Notes: generated by a model from the letters alone, not told the origin. 64,000 nucleotides of DNA from Epiperipatus broadwayi (GCA_028023455.1 JAQFVV010006216.1:1427445-1491444); one strand, 5' to 3'. Numbered from the stretch's first letter, positions 1 to 12,703 are shown. Translations and numbers: made by a program.

Positions 1-3000
1 ATATGATTTTCTTTTTTATATATTATTATTAATACAGCATTAGGCAATATTTAATTATTTAATATTATAAAATAAATATTACAGCCATATTATAATATAA
101 TAAATTAATAACACAATGTTTTGCTGTTAAATTCATTATCAGTAAAACTATGTTAAACATAATTTCTTACTTCATATTTAATCACCAAAAGAATAAATAG
201 TAAATCAGCAGACTGAGTAATAATCAAAGCTGTCATTCAATACTATTGTTATCTCTTTTTTTTTTTTTGAGAAAATAACAGTAGTTATATATAGCATAAA
301 AGTTATTGTAATTTTAAAATAGTGCTGCAATCTTTAGTACTTTTAGGGTAAAATTTCTAAAAGTTAATTTTGCTAACAAAAAAAAGCAGTAATAGCTAAT
401 TATAACAGAAACCAAAAGCATTTTACTCCAAGAATGTGAAAACCGTCAAACAATAAGTAAAGTAACAAATTAATTAAGTCCATTAAATTATAATGTTGAC
501 AGGACTCTGAACAATATTTTAAATATAAAAAAACAAAAAACAAATAAGAGATTGTTATGGAAATTAGCCTAATTTTCGTATTAAACAATCTGATTAATAT
601 CATCTTAATTTGCCTAGATTACACAAATATCCAGTCCACTGGAAAATGTAATTATACACTCATAACTTCTACAATTATGTTTTGATCAGTGACATGTGTG
701 TTATAATATTGTTTATAATTTAAAAATTCTGTCAGAACTTGAAGATAATAATTATTAATATGTTATTTGGAGTGAATACATGAAATATAAAAGGTATATG
801 ATAGTATGTTTTCTTACAATGTGCCAATGTTTTTACAGCATTTAATTAAAACATCACATAAATTTAAAATAATCTTCAATTTGGTAATTTGAATCTTATG
901 AATGTATTTAATATAATAAATAGCATTCTAAAAAATTTCATAGTAAAACACTTCCATAAATTCAGTAGCAGCCACTTTACAAATAAATAGGGGGGGGGTA
1001 CTTTTCTCTAAAATATAATTTAGAAATCTTAAAAATTTCTATCAAATACACTACCAAAGTTTTTGAGTTTGATAAAGTACAAAAATATGCTGCCATTGTG
1101 ATGGAGATATCCAGAGTGACAACCAGAAGTAAAATCATATATAAACTCTAATGTTGAACTTTTTCAAATCAATACATATTTTGTTTTTTATTTCAGCAAT
1201 AAACATTTCTATAGTACATGATATTTTTTCCAAATGGCAAAACTTCACATATTTATTTATTAACATAATAAGATAAACTTTGATAATTACTTATATATAA
1301 AAAACCTATAAAATTTAATAATTTAATGTTTAATAGGTGATTGTAAAAGTTTAACTTATCAATTACATTAATATCAAAAAAAATATTTTGTCCTTTGAAA
1401 AAAATGATTCTACTTATTTATAAAAATGTGAATTTATTTAAATATTTCAGAAAAAAATGGCTGTAAATATATGATAATGCCAGGATTAGCTGCTGTTTCA
1501 GAAACATTATTATTTTCTCAATGTCTTTGGAAAATATTGCTTACTAAGAAAAGATGAAGAAATTGTAAATTAAATGAGTATTATTATATTTTTATTTCTT
1601 GTTTTTTTTTTTGGAAGTCACTAAATAAACATCAACAAATATTACAAGATAATTCACAATAATGTATTAATCAATGCTACTCTAGTACTTAAGGCATTTC
1701 TGCATTTGATAAAATTAAATATAATTATAAAAAAATTATCATTCTTCAAATAAAAAAATCTAAAAATTCAAGCAAATGAGTGGTTATTTCTGAACATAAA
1801 AATCTACAATAATAAAAAAATTATGTTATAAAATGTAAAACAATAAAAAATTACTAGTGATGATGATCTTAGTACTCTACTGAGTAGCTTAATATACTGC
1901 CTACCATAAAAAAAACTTAATCTATATACAGCTGGAAAAGTGCTATTCATATGATCATAAAAAATCTATAGTAGCATTATAATGCAGCTAATATATATAT
2001 ATATACTATAAAATGTTAAAAATACTAATTTTCTAAGAATGCTAATAAAATTAATAATCATAAGATGTAAAAAAATAAAATGCAGTAGTTTGTAAACAAA
2101 TCTAAGATATAAGCTAATTTAATATCTTTACATATGTATTTTGTTTTGTTGTAGAAATTTAAAAAAAAAAAAAGGTTTTGAATCTTTTTCTTGACATTTG
2201 TTTTAACCATTGAAAATCCAGCAGAGCAGAAAACATTGTGGCCATATTAGATTCTTTCAAGGCAGAGTTTTAAAGGTCATCCTAAGTCAATAGCCAAATT
2301 TATTAGTTTAAGGGCTTATTAAATAAAAGTGCAGTTTGAAACTGTCAGATTTGTAAAGAGTTGTTAAAAAAAAGTGAAGATAAGCTAAAAATGAGAAAAA
2401 AATCCACAAAGTATTAAAAAAATCTCTCACAGATCAGAAAATAACACATTTTTCTGTAATAGCTAAAAAATTCCTGTTTAAAAAAATATGACTTTCAAAA
2501 CAAACTTCTTTTTAGATATTTATTAAAAAAATATTTAATGATTTTTTTGCTATAAAACTGTATCTTGTACAAAATTCAGAACATATTTGTATAAGCAAGA
2601 AGTTATTAAAAATATATCAAACCTTTTATATACAAAATAATTTCACATTTAACTAAATAAGTTAACTCTACAATCACCAATGTTCAATTATGTAAACATT
2701 AATATAATTAAAAGTAAAGACAACAGTTTCTATAAATACTAACTAGTCTTCTTTGTTGTGAGGATTATTATCTAGCAAGGATTGAGTCATTGCTATGAAT
2801 CAAGATAAAAACATCACTATTTAATGTAAGGAAGTAGAATCACTGATTTGTTTCAAATGAATTATTACTGAATATTGAATGTTTCCATGTGGATTAATGT
2901 AGTGGAATTTGAAAGTTAAAGATGTCTATATTGAACTTCAATCTACATTTTCTGGTCTTTGAACATCACATGATTTACCAAGTGATTAACCATTCTATTA

Positions 3001-5052
3001 CTTTTCTTTATGAACATTTCACATAATCTCCACTTTTTAAACAAAATACCATTTCAGTTAACTGCAAATAACAAGTTTCATGAATAATTTTATTTGTGGA
3101 TAAAAATTTTATTTCAAAAACAGATTTCTCAAATTATAATTTAAACAAAAAATCTATTAATGTCTAAATAACATTTATTTTAAAATTACGTTTGTTAAAA
3201 AATATTACAATATAAAAAGAAATTCAGTGAAACATTAGAAACAAAAAATAATCAAAATGTTTATTGTTAAAGAGTTCATAAAAGTATTCAAATAACTAAA
3301 AGTAATTGTGCTGTGGCCATGTCCATGGATTTTGAGCTCCAATCTATTACTGCACTAAAACATGCTGGACAACAAATCATTGATAAATTATAAATAAATA
3401 AAAATACATCTATTATATTTTTAAAAATGTTTTAATTTATGTCCTTGTGTGTTTGTTTGCTTTTTAACCATTTTTGGTACATTCATTTCAAATGTATATT
3501 TCCATTGACATATATATTTATATAAATATTATGTATGCTTATTGGCAGAATCAAATTATTAAACAACATAATGCAAAAAACAAGGAATAATATTTGATCA
3601 TTATAATCGTATTTTCAAATTATTTGTCTTTCCTTTATCATAATAAACATGATCACTCAATTTTAAATCAACATTCAAAAACAAATAACTCTATGAATAG
3701 AAATATATTAAATACATGTAGTAATGGTATGTAAAAATTATGCATTTAATAATAAAAATATACACTATACTTATCCTGTATAATGATAAGTCAACTATGT
3801 AATCATAAAGGGCTTTAATAGCTTGACATTCATTACACAATGTGATGGGAATGATTAAACTTCCCAAATTTTCAGGATGAAAGAAAAAAATTTACTTGCA
3901 GTAGGCACCATCTATTTTACATTATATTTTGCCAATTACGTGAGTAGTAATGAAGCTTAATGAAGTGTAAATTCTAGGAATCTTACAATATGCATGCGCA
4001 AATTCATAGAAAAAAAATAAATAAATGGCAGCATATTTAATTTTAAATAATTTCGTCTTATCTCATATATATCTCCAATTCTAAAATTATTACATATTAT
4101 TATTTGAATTTAAGATTATAGTCATTTTTTAATAAAAAAAAAATGACTGTAAATTGATTCTTCTTTACTTTAGATTTTCTTAAAAGTAAGATAGTCATAT
4201 GCATATTTGAAAAAAAAAAAAAAATTGGACAAAATCAATGACATTAATCAGCCGTTAAATAAATAAATAATAAGTTATTGATATTAACATGTATTAAAGC
4301 ATGTGTTTGAAGTAATGTATTTCTTATTTGAAAATTTGATGATAACAATAAATTTCTCAGTTAATTACCAAAAGATTTTGTATGATATATTCCTAAATAA
4401 TAATTATTCAGATGAACCTATATTGCTTAAATTGAAAACAGCTTAAGGCTATCATAATCTCAATCCTTAAACATTAATTGTTACTTTTATTAAAAACTGT
4501 TTGTCATGATAAATGCTATCTCAAATTCTATACCTTTATTATTAAAATGTAGACAAAAAAAAATTCTATACCTTTCTAATGATTGATATTAGTCAAATAT
4601 GACAGCTGTCATATGCCTCCTTATTTCACTTAAAATATTCTATATTTTTTTTTATTAAAATATCTTTTTAGTAAAACCTATTAAAATTGATTTTTCGAGA
4701 CATAAATCTGTATTGGTAAACCAAACTCCCATTGAAAAAAAAATCTTCTCAATAGTTCTTTATAGAAGGCCAATAAAAAAAAATCATTACTCACTAAGGA
4801 TAAGTATATAATACCAGTATTGGATGGTTATGAAAAATAAATGAAAAAAAATTCTAAGTTTGATCAAACTCTATAAAAATTGTCATGCTTTACAAGATCT
4901 GAATTCAAATCTCAGGTTATGAGTATAGCAAAGCTATTATTATAATATCTCTTCATTTTTCTCAAATTCTATTCTTACTAATTTAAGCATATATAAAGCA
5001 AAGAAATCAAGTCATATATCACATGATCTAATTTATAAGCTTTTATTACAAA
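1..5052. other. AT-rich DNA without recognisable genes
   Basis: Homopolymer A/T runs, short TA tracts and one G9 tract near 990 are present. The only reading frames are short, low-complexity and rich in Ile, Leu, Phe, Lys and Asn, as expected from AT-rich non-coding DNA. I found no exon with convincing codon structure, no RNA gene and no long repeat. It could be intron or intergenic sequence. Confidence 0.6.
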
Positions 5053-5099
5053 TATCTAATGAGCTTGTGAATAGGTCCTAACAAGGCCTTCAGAATATC

Positions 5100-5150
5100 C
5101 CTAACCCCACACGGGTTTCTGCTTCTGGCTTCCTCAGTGAGATGCTAGAA
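5100..5150 (-). ncRNA. Hammerhead ribozyme-like motif, decayed (left arm)
   Basis: On the minus strand the core CTGAGGA (5131-5137) fits CUGANGA and is followed by a short GC/GC helix and GAAAC (GAAA at 5116-5119). The position expected for the cleavage-site base is G, which is not allowed (it should be A, C or U), so this copy is probably inactive. Stem I can form between CUCA just before the core and UGGGG after the cleavage site. Confidence 0.45.
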
Positions 5151-5387
5151 TATGCAAGCATTAGATTTAAAATACTAACTCAAACCCATCAATTCAACTA
5201 ATGGTTAACTATTAAGTAGACAATGGTGTATCTGAACTAGTTCTGTTCCATATGGCTATTTAAGTTAGATAGCTGGATTTGAAGATATATGGATGTTTGA
5301 AAATTTCAGATTGTCTACTTAATAGTTAACCATTAGATAAATTGCTGAGCTTGACCTGACATTTTAAATCTACTGCTTGAATATCTT

Positions 5388-5432
5388 AGCATCTCACTGA
5401 AGAAGCCAGAAGCAAAAACCAATCTGGGTTGG
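5388..5432 (+). ncRNA. Hammerhead ribozyme-like motif, decayed (right arm)
   Basis: Plus-strand CTGAAGA (5397-5403) fits CUGANGA. The GAAA box has become AAAA, while the cleavage-site base is a permitted C. The lesion differs from that in the left arm, so the two arms together imply an intact ancestral core. Confidence 0.4.
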
Positions 5433-5479
5433 GAAAATTCTGAAGGGCTATTGACAAGCTCATTAGATAACATATATAT

Positions 5480-7303
5480 TGTACCAACATTGTGTTGGCA
5501 CATAATAATGTTGTTTAAAAAAAATATTAAAATAAAAAAAATATTTTGTCAGAGAATACGTACGATTAAAAGTCTAAAAGTTTTATAAAAGAAGTAAAGA
5601 GCTTTTTTCTTATTATTATTCATTAAAATAAATAGTTAAAAGTTTAAGAGTTCTTGAAATAAGAGTTACAATTAATTAATTAATTAAAAGGGGAAGGGGG
5701 TTGCTCTAGAAACAAACTAAAAGTTTCATAAAAGAAGTTAAAGAGTTTTTTTCTTATTATTATCAGTTAAAATGTATGTAAAGTTTAAAAATATAAATCT
5801 CTTTTCATTCAAGTTTATTAGAATAAATTATACATGTGCATAAATGTAAGCTTATTAATAAAATATATAATAAATGCGTGTATATGTGCATGTTAAAATC
5901 ATATTGGAAAAAAACACATGAAAATAAATATTAAAATGAAATAAAAAAATATATTTAAAAACACAGCAATGGCTACTAATAAAAATATAAAAACAACACA
6001 TTTGCATGGCTACTAATTAAACAATCTTCAAAAACATGTAATTAAGAGATTATCAAAGGAATTTTGACAACAGATATTGCCGGAGGATATCAAAAATAAC
6101 AAGTCGTATGTATAAATAGCCAATTTTTTATCGGACAGTTAGTCAAGTTAGTTGCATTAAAGTTGAGTTCAGTTGCATTTGAGATAACAGTTCAGTACAA
6201 TCTATCAGAGTTATATCAGTCAACTTATTGTATATCCAGAATCAATAATGCAGTGTTAAAACCTCAGAAAACATATGACTTTCTCCAGCCTGAAGTCCGA
6301 TGAAAACAGGCAACTACCAGATGAAAGTGATGCCTGTGTAACAACCTGAAACTGCTCAATATCTAATTGCCTGAAAGAAAATGCCTCAGAATAATCAGCA
6401 TCAAATCTTTACAATGAAACTTCAAATCTAACCAGTTAGAAATAATTAATTAGAAGCAGCAACAGCAAGATGTATCCACGTTCAAAATCCTAGGTAAAAC
6501 ATTTTCTTATATTCACTTCTAAAGTAGTGATCGCATTCATAAAACCAAGAGTCAAGTTTAAGAACTCTATTGCATACATATATGAACTATTAATATGTGT
6601 GTTTAAAATGTTGTGTGTATCCATCTGTTAGTATATTAATGTTATGTATTTTAAATTTCAAATATTATTTAATGCTTTCTCCTAAGATATTATAGTGTGT
6701 AAATTATAAATGTGCATGTGTTATATTAGTTAAATAAGATTGATAAAATATTTAAAATTAGTTTAGTAAATGCCATAATTAAAATAAATTGTCTTTAAAC
6801 TTAAAACTTTATTTGTCGATCAATTCTTTTACCACTATTTAAGTGAAACAATATTTTGTTAATGAATTAAATAGACTGAGCTAGTCATGGGTGTATCTTG
6901 GGCGTTGAATTAGTGGGCATTGTTCAAAGTGCATTATTTATCTTGTGGATAAATAGCTGGTGCCTGTGTTTATACAAAACAAAAAAGTGCTTTGAACATG
7001 GTGTTGAATTCAACAGTCGAGAAGAAGTTATGTCCTGGAAATGTAACACTAGTTATAGATCTTATAGCTATCATTTGGACATATATACTCTCTGAGTATA
7101 TTCTTCTCTGCCCAAGGTGCCATGGTGGAGCAATACATAAACTGCAAGGAATTAATAATAAATACAGTGTTATATTTATTCTTATAATTTGCTTTCATAA
7201 GATAACTTTATTTGAAGAGTAAAAGTAAATATTGTGTTTACTCCATCAGGGATTGATATTTGTCATTGACTTATAATTAATGGTAAACCATCCACCCAGT
7301 ATA
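5480..7303 (+). repeat. 5' LTR
   Basis: Direct-repeat partner of 9916-11714. It contains TATAAATAGCC at 6111 and a CAGTTAGT initiator-like site about 25 bases further on, a plausible core promoter. Short open frames in the LTR, such as one near 6900-7095, have counterparts in the other LTR only because the LTRs are copies; I do not call them genes. Confidence 0.85.
6111..6142 (+). promoter_or_regulatory. LTR core promoter: TATA box and initiator-like site
   Basis: TATAAATAGCC lies at 6111-6121, with ATCGGACAGTTAGT downstream. The right LTR has TATAAGTAGCC at 10516 with the same downstream sequence. Conservation in both LTRs and the spacing support a Pol II promoter; transcription start is inferred. 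Confidence 0.5.
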
Positions 7304-7304
7304 A

Positions 7305-7330
7305 TTGACTCCCAATGTGGTTGTGTCGAA
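7305..7330 (+). promoter_or_regulatory. Degenerate tRNA-Lys-like primer-binding site
   Basis: One base after the left LTR the sequence TTGACTCCCAATGTGG resembles the primer site used with tRNA-Lys (TGGCGCCCAACGTGGG) with several transitions and transversions. A TCGAACC string, the complement of a T-loop, follows nearby. The location is exactly where a primer site should be; the tRNA assignment is tentative. Confidence 0.45.
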
Positions 7331-7684
7331 CCTAAGAAACAATAGTAAAGAAATACTTTGTTTCTTGTTTATAAAATTTTTTTAAGAAAGCTAAATTACA
7401 TATGTTAAAGTGATTTAATTTTAAAAAAAGAATTGATCGAAAACTTTTTTTTCTTTAAATGAAAAAAGATTTTGACATTTATGCTATTTAAAATAAGTTA
7501 TTCTTTTAAATTAAAAACGGTTAGATATTTTGGGCAGAGTTAAAGCATCAAGAATGGGTAGAAAAAGGACAAAGTGGTGAAGTTAGTCATGTCTTCCATT
7601 TAAAAAAAAACAAAAAACAATAGTATTTAAATTTAGTTTAACATAAGTGCTAGTTTAATAGAAAAAAAATTGAAATTTTAGAAA

Positions 7685-8341
7685 ATGGAGCCGAAAGAAA
7701 GCCCGATATATTTTAAAAATCCCCATTTAGTGGAAAAAGAGAAAGAAGAGATATCTAAGATGCAGATGATGATGAAAATGATGATGAATATAATGCAAGA
7801 GTTCAAAGAAGAATTATGTCAGAAATTTGAACAAAGCCAACAAGAGCTCAACGCAGAAATGTGACAAGAAATCAAGCAGAGTCAGTTAGAGTTCAAGCAG
7901 AGTCAGTTAGAACTCAAAGCTGAACTGAAGGAAGAAATTAATCAGGTCAAAGTAGAAATGATTAGAGAAATGAAGGCAATGAGGGGTGAAATGATGAAAA
8001 AAGTCGAGAATAATCATATAGCCATAGAACCAGTTATGAAATATTCGAACAAAGAAATTCAGGAAAGGGTGATAGTAGAAGAAAGCATAAAGGAAGTTGA
8101 AGTGATAAAAGACATGAAAATTGAATTAGAACCAGATAGTATTGCAACAGATAAAATAGAAACAAATGTAGATCAAGAAATAGGAGAGAGACATAAGTTC
8201 AAGGTGGAAGATAGCATAGAAAAGTTTCCACAAAAATTTAAAAAGGTTAAAGTAAAAGTTTGTGTTTGTTTTAAATGTAGATTTAAAACAAAAAGAAAGC
8301 ATAGAAAAAAATATTATCAGTTTGAAGTAATACAGGAGTGA
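7685..8341 (+). pseudogene. Gag-like coiled-coil protein, one in-frame stop
   Basis: The frame from ATG 7685 to TGA 8339 codes 218 residues and is broken only by TGA at 7862 (codon 60). Residues about 15-125 are rich in Glu, Lys, Gln and Met, with heptad-like spacing and a short repeat (KQSQLEF, then KQSQLEL), which predicts a long coiled coil. The C-terminus is basic and has three closely spaced cysteines (VCVCFKC) followed by an Arg/Lys cluster, which could bind nucleic acid; it is not a CCHC zinc knuckle. Its position just after the primer site, the coiled coil and the basic tail suggest a structural gag-type protein. No homologue is recognised from sequence alone. A reader starting after the stop would use ATG 7958, giving 127 residues. 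Confidence 0.55.
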
Positions 8342-9915
8342 TGCTAGATATAAAAGTTTTCGAATTTACGAGGCAGAAAATAGGATGGAGCATGAAAGAG
8401 ATAAAGTAATAAATTATAAGCGAGGGATAGACAAGAGAGGAAAGTTAATTTATATTATAGTTAGTTGGTTGAAAAAAAGAACCACCTGACAAAGATTAGG
8501 AGTTAGTTAAAAGATAGAATATTAAGGTAAACGAAAACAAAAAGAACTGCAAATGGACTATGAGTAAAATAATTATTTTGACATAGGTAATAAATCTGAA
8601 ACTTTTATTTAAAACTAAAATAATAACTGAAATGTTTGAAAGTAATAATAATAATGGAGGCTTTGTAAAATAAAGGATTTTTTCTCCACGCACATATTAA
8701 TTAAGAAGAAAATGCTAGTAAATAAACAGTTCAAATAAATAAAAAATCAATAAAATCAAGTTAAATAAATGGGTCAAGTTAATGATTTAAAAGTAATGTT
8801 TGTAGAATTAAATAAATGAATAAAATAACGGAAATACATAAAATAAAATCAAGTTAAATAAATAAGTATAATATATCTGTAGAAAATAATAGGGTGGCAT
8901 AATAAAATAAAAGTTTGTTTTGAATACACGCAGGTGATAAAAGGAAGTTAAATAAAAGGTTTAAAGTAATCAAGTCAAGTAAATAAATAAAAATATCTGT
9001 TTAATAATTAATTGTAATAAAGTAAAAGTTTTTTTTTCTGAATGCACGCAAGTTAAATAAAGAAGTTGAGTAATGGTTTAAAATATAATATCGTAATATA
9101 AATAAATATGTAAACTAATGTCCATGATAGTTTAGAATAGTATTGTAAGATTAAATAAATATGTAAAATAATGTTCATAATGGTAATAATAATATTGTAA
9201 AATTAGATTAATATAAATAAATGGTTTAAGATAAGGTTCAGGGGAATTTAAAAATAATATGGTAAGGTTAAAATAAATAAAATGAAAGTCAATCTAAGTT
9301 ATATTAGAAATGTATAAGGGTTTGAAATTAAGGGATGAGGGTAGTATTGAAATAAGTTGTAGATAAGGATAAGTTAAAGCTGTCAACTGGATAAAATTTA
9401 ACACCTGTAACGAACTTATCAGGGATCATTCTTCTTTTAAAATTCACACTGGGACAACCAGAGTAAATCATAAGTCATTTTTCCAAGGGAGAATCTGCAT
9501 ATCTTGTACCTCGTTTCCAAAGCATAAGTCGAAATGGACAGTTGATCAATCCTCCCATTCACAGTGACCTTTTCTTTGTCAAAGTCCGGTCAAGAGAACT
9601 GGCATCCGAAGCTTCGGTTTTCCATACATGTAAGTCAGTATAAGCCAGTGAAACTGCATCCTCATCTCCAAAGATCCCTGTGCCACAAATTTAGTTTGTC
9701 CTCATGGTCACTATCCAGGACTAAGACCATTGTAAGCAATGTTGTCAGCATCGAAAGAAGTAAAGTATAATTGAAGATTGCCCTTAGCATGTAAAGTAAA
9801 AGATATTAAAAAGCAAACTTAGAAAATTAATAAATATTTAGAATTAAGGATTAAAGTTGTCAGAGATAAAATGGTCAAAATGACTCATTTTACTCTAAAA
9901 TGGAGGGTGGTGTAA
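8342..9915 (+). other. Internal region of LTR element, no recognisable pol
   Basis: The first kilobase is A-rich with repeated AAATAAATAA and AAGTTAAATAAA phrases and no coding signal. About 9390-9780 is less AT-rich. One frame there contains NTCNELIRDHSSFKIH and later GRICISCTSF with several Cys and His, broken by stops, so it may be a relic ORF; I cannot assign it. A purine tract, TGGAGGGTGG (9901-9910), precedes the right LTR and may be the plus-strand primer. Confidence 0.5.
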
Positions 9916-11714
9916 TGTACCAACATTGTGGAGGGACATAATAATTTTGTTTAAAAAAAGGTATTAAAATAAAAAAATCTTTTGTCAGAGAAAACGTAAG
10001 ATTAAAAGTCAAAAAGTTTTAGTTTTTTTCTTACTATTATTCATTAAAATAAATAGTTAAAAGTTTAAGAGTTCTTGAAATAAGAGTTACAATTAATTAA
10101 TTAAAAGGGGGGGGGGTTGCTCTAGAAACAAATGAAAAGTTTCATAAAAGAAGTTAAAGAGTTTTTTCTTATTATTATCAGTTAAAATGTAACGTAAAGT
10201 TTAAAAATATAAATCTCTTTTCATTTGAGTTTATTAGAATAAATTATACATGTGCGTAAATGTAAGCTTATTAATAAAATATATAATAAATGCGTGTATA
10301 TGTGTGTGTTAAAATCATATTGAAAAAAACATGAAAATAAACATTAAAATGAAATAAGAAAAAATATATTTAAAAACACAGTGATGGCTACTAATAAAAA
10401 TATAAAAACAACATGTTTGCATGGATAGTAATTAAATGATTATCAAAAACATGTAATTAAGAGATTATCAAAGGAATTTTGACAACAGATATTCAACAGT
10501 TGCCGGAGTTGTATGTATAAGTAGCCAATTTTTTATCGGACAGTTAGTTGAGTTAGTTGCATTAAAGTTGAGTTCAGTTGCATTTGAGATAACAGTTCAG
10601 TACAATCTATCAGAGAGTTATATCAGTCAACTTATTGTATATCCAGAATCAAGAATGCAGTGTTAAAACTTTGGTAAACATATGACTTTCTCCAGCCTGA
10701 AGTCCGATGAAAACAGCCAACTACCAGATAAAAGTGATGCCTGTGTAACAACCTGAAACTGCTCAATATCTAATTGTCTTAAAGAAAATGCCTCAGAATA
10801 ATCAGCATCAAATCTCCACAAAAAAACTTCAAATCTAACCGGTTAGAAATACTTCATTAGAAGCAGCAAACAGCAAGATGTATCCACATTCAAAATCCTA
10901 GGTAAAACATTTTCTTATATTCATTTCTAAAGTAGTGATCGCATTTGTAAAACCAAGAGTCAAGTTTAAGAACTCTATTGCATACATATATGAACTATTA
11001 ATATGTGTGTTTAAAATGTTGTGTGTATCCATCTGTTAGTATATTAATGTTATGTATTTTAAATTTCAAATATTATTTAATGCTTTCTCCTAAGATATTA
11101 TAGTGTGTAAATTATAAATGTGTATGTGTTATATTAGTTAAATAAAATTGATAAAATATTTAAAATTAGTTTAGTAAATGCCATAATTAAAATAAATTGT
11201 CTTTAAACTTAAAACTTTATTTGTCGATCAATTCTTTTACCACTATTTAAGTGAAACAATATTTTGTTAATGAATTAAAAAATAGACTGAACTAGTCATG
11301 AGTGTATCTTGGGCATTGAATTAGTGGCCATTGTTCAAAGTGCATTATTTATCTTCTGGATAAATAGCTGGTGCCCGTGTTTATACAAAACAAAAAAGTG
11401 CTTTGAACATGGTGTTGAATTCAACAGTCGAGAAGAAGTTATGTCCTGGAAATGTAATGCTAGTTACATATCTTATAGCTATCATTTGAACATACATACT
11501 CTCCAAGTATGTTCTTCTCTGCCTAAGGTGCCATAGTGGAGTAATACATAAATTGCAAGAAATTAATAGTAAATACAGTGTTATATTTAGTCTTATAATT
11601 TGCTTTCATAAGATAACTTTACTTGAAGAGTAAAAGTAAATATTGTGTTTACTCCATCAGGGATTGATATTTGTCATTGACTTATAATTAATGGTAAACC
11701 ATCCACCCGGTACA
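9916..11714 (+). repeat. 3' LTR
   Basis: Copy of the 5' LTR with TATAAGTAGCC at 10516. It has small deletions relative to the left copy, for example in the segment after AAAAGTTTT near 10015. It ends at GGTACA and is followed directly by a (TA)n tract. Confidence 0.85.
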
Positions 11715-11979
11715 ATATATATATATATATATATTTGGGAATAAACCATGTATTATTTTGCATTACAACCCGATATTTTGATGGACTAGCAACTGCCATT
11801 ACCAAGATTAACTTTTGAAAGAAAAATCGTTAGATTTCAAACAATAATGTGACTTAGTGTAAGATGAAAAATGAGATTCAACTTGAAGTAGTTCAGCATT
11901 CACAATATGAGGCTTATCAAAATGTTTATTTCACTTAGTTATTTCACCTATTAATTTTAAATTAATATTAGATAAAATG

Positions 11980-12022
11980 AGAGGTTTCAACAAAGCTGGA
12001 ATATGTTGTGCTTCATCAGCCC
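11980..12022 (-). ncRNA. Hammerhead-like motif in PLE 3' region
   Basis: On the minus strand CTGATGA (complement of 12013-12019) is followed by a segment that can pair weakly (AGCA with UGUU) and then GAAAC (complement at 11984-11988). The order and spacing fit an HHR core, but stem II is poor and stem I is not obvious. Confidence 0.3.
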
Positions 12023-12300
12023 TATTTAAACCAGTAGGTCTCTTTAATATTTCAATTGACTCTCTCATGATTCTTAAATCATATCTTTCCAAATTAGCAA
12101 GTATTTTTGCATTGTCAAAATCAGGTTTGTAAACAATTTCTAAAAAATGTGAAGTAAAAACTGATGTGTTAATTTTTTGATTAAAAGCATTTCTATGTTC
12201 CTTAATTCTGACAATTATTCATCTATTAGACTGATTCACATAGATTCTTGAGAACTGCAAACATGGAATTTCATAAACTCCTTGGTATTACAAAATATTC
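11990..12300 (-). pseudogene. PLE GIY-YIG endonuclease domain, broken
   Basis: A minus-strand frame reads GVYEIPC, then IYVNQSNR, a stop, and IIVRIKEHRNAF, followed by ILANLERYDLRIMRESIEIL. This matches the order of a PLE GIY-YIG domain: G-V/I-Y strand, Y-V/I-G strand (here YVN), the Arg helix with RxKEH, and a C-terminal Glu helix. There is an in-frame stop after QSNR and a frameshift against the upstream RT frame. The family nicks DNA at the target; this copy cannot encode a working enzyme. Confidence 0.65.
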
Positions 12301-12703
12301 TGTTTTTAGGTTTATAAAAAAAATCACCAATTTTTTTGCCAGTAGAAAAAGTAGTCTTTATATTAAAACAAGATAGTCTTTTACTGATTTTATCAGTAAC
12401 ACCTTTAATGTAAGGTAAAATTACTCTATTAAAAAAGGAATTGTCAATTCTATCTTCTTTTTTCTTTTTAGTATTAATTTTATATAAAGCCTTACATATG
12501 ATGTTTTTATTATAATTATTAGAAAGTAGAATATTTTTTGTAAGTTCTATTTCTTCAGTAATATGTTCTTTATCAGATAAATTATAAGTTCTAGTCAAAA
12601 GATTTTTTGCTACAGAAAAAGTGTGGAGGATGATGATGAAAATTAAAATCAAGATATCTGTTTGTATGAGTGGATTTTCTGTAAAATGATATTGTAAACT
12701 CAT
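12236..12703 (-). pseudogene. PLE reverse transcriptase C-terminal region
   Basis: A 155-residue minus-strand frame includes VILPYIKGVTDKISKRL and KTTFSTGKKIGDFF. This is the characteristic PLE segment between the RT thumb and the GIY-YIG domain (compare YPYIPGMADKLKKI in the larger copy near 52.2 kb). The first ~30 residues are hydrophobic and probably derive from non-coding sequence. Palm motifs are absent, so it is a 5'-truncated or deleted copy. Confidence 0.65.

Larger units (their letters stand above)
5053..5478. repeat. Foldback repeat with HHR-like motif in both arms
   Basis: The left arm (about 5053-5224) and right arm (about 5310-5478) are imperfect reverse complements around an 85-base loop. 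The outer ends read ATCTAATGAGCTTGT and its complement; the inner ends read TTAACTATTAAGTAGACAAT and its complement. Each arm contains a decayed hammerhead core. No clear target-site duplication is visible. The right end lies two bases from the start of the neighbouring LTR element. The pattern resembles the inverted terminal repeats of PLEs or a retrozyme dimer in opposite orientation; no coding sequence lies between the arms. Confidence 0.75.
5480..11714 (+). mobile_element. LTR retrotransposon, non-autonomous, gag-like ORF only
   Basis: Two long direct repeats of about 1.8 kb (5480-7303 and 9916-11714) flank 2.6 kb of internal DNA. Both begin TGTACCAACATTGTG; the right one ends GGTACA and the left one GTATA, so the ends fit TG...CA with one change. 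A degenerate primer-binding site follows the left LTR and a purine-rich tract precedes the right LTR. The flanks are (TA)n on both sides, so a 5-bp TATAT-type duplication is possible but ambiguous. Inside I recognise one gag-like coiled-coil ORF and no protease, reverse transcriptase, RNase H or integrase. Such an element would need enzymes from a relative. The LTRs differ by scattered substitutions and indels, so the insertion is not recent. Confidence 0.85.

Noticed and set aside
6898-7222. Small ORF with a partner at 11309-11536 as a conserved gene
   Set aside because: The two lie at the same place in the two LTRs; similarity reflects LTR duplication, and the frames diverge downstream.
7318-7335. 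TGGTTGTGTCGAACC as the primer-binding site
   Set aside because: TCGAA is too close to the TGG for a true tRNA 3' end; the site starting at 7305 fits position and tRNA-Lys better.
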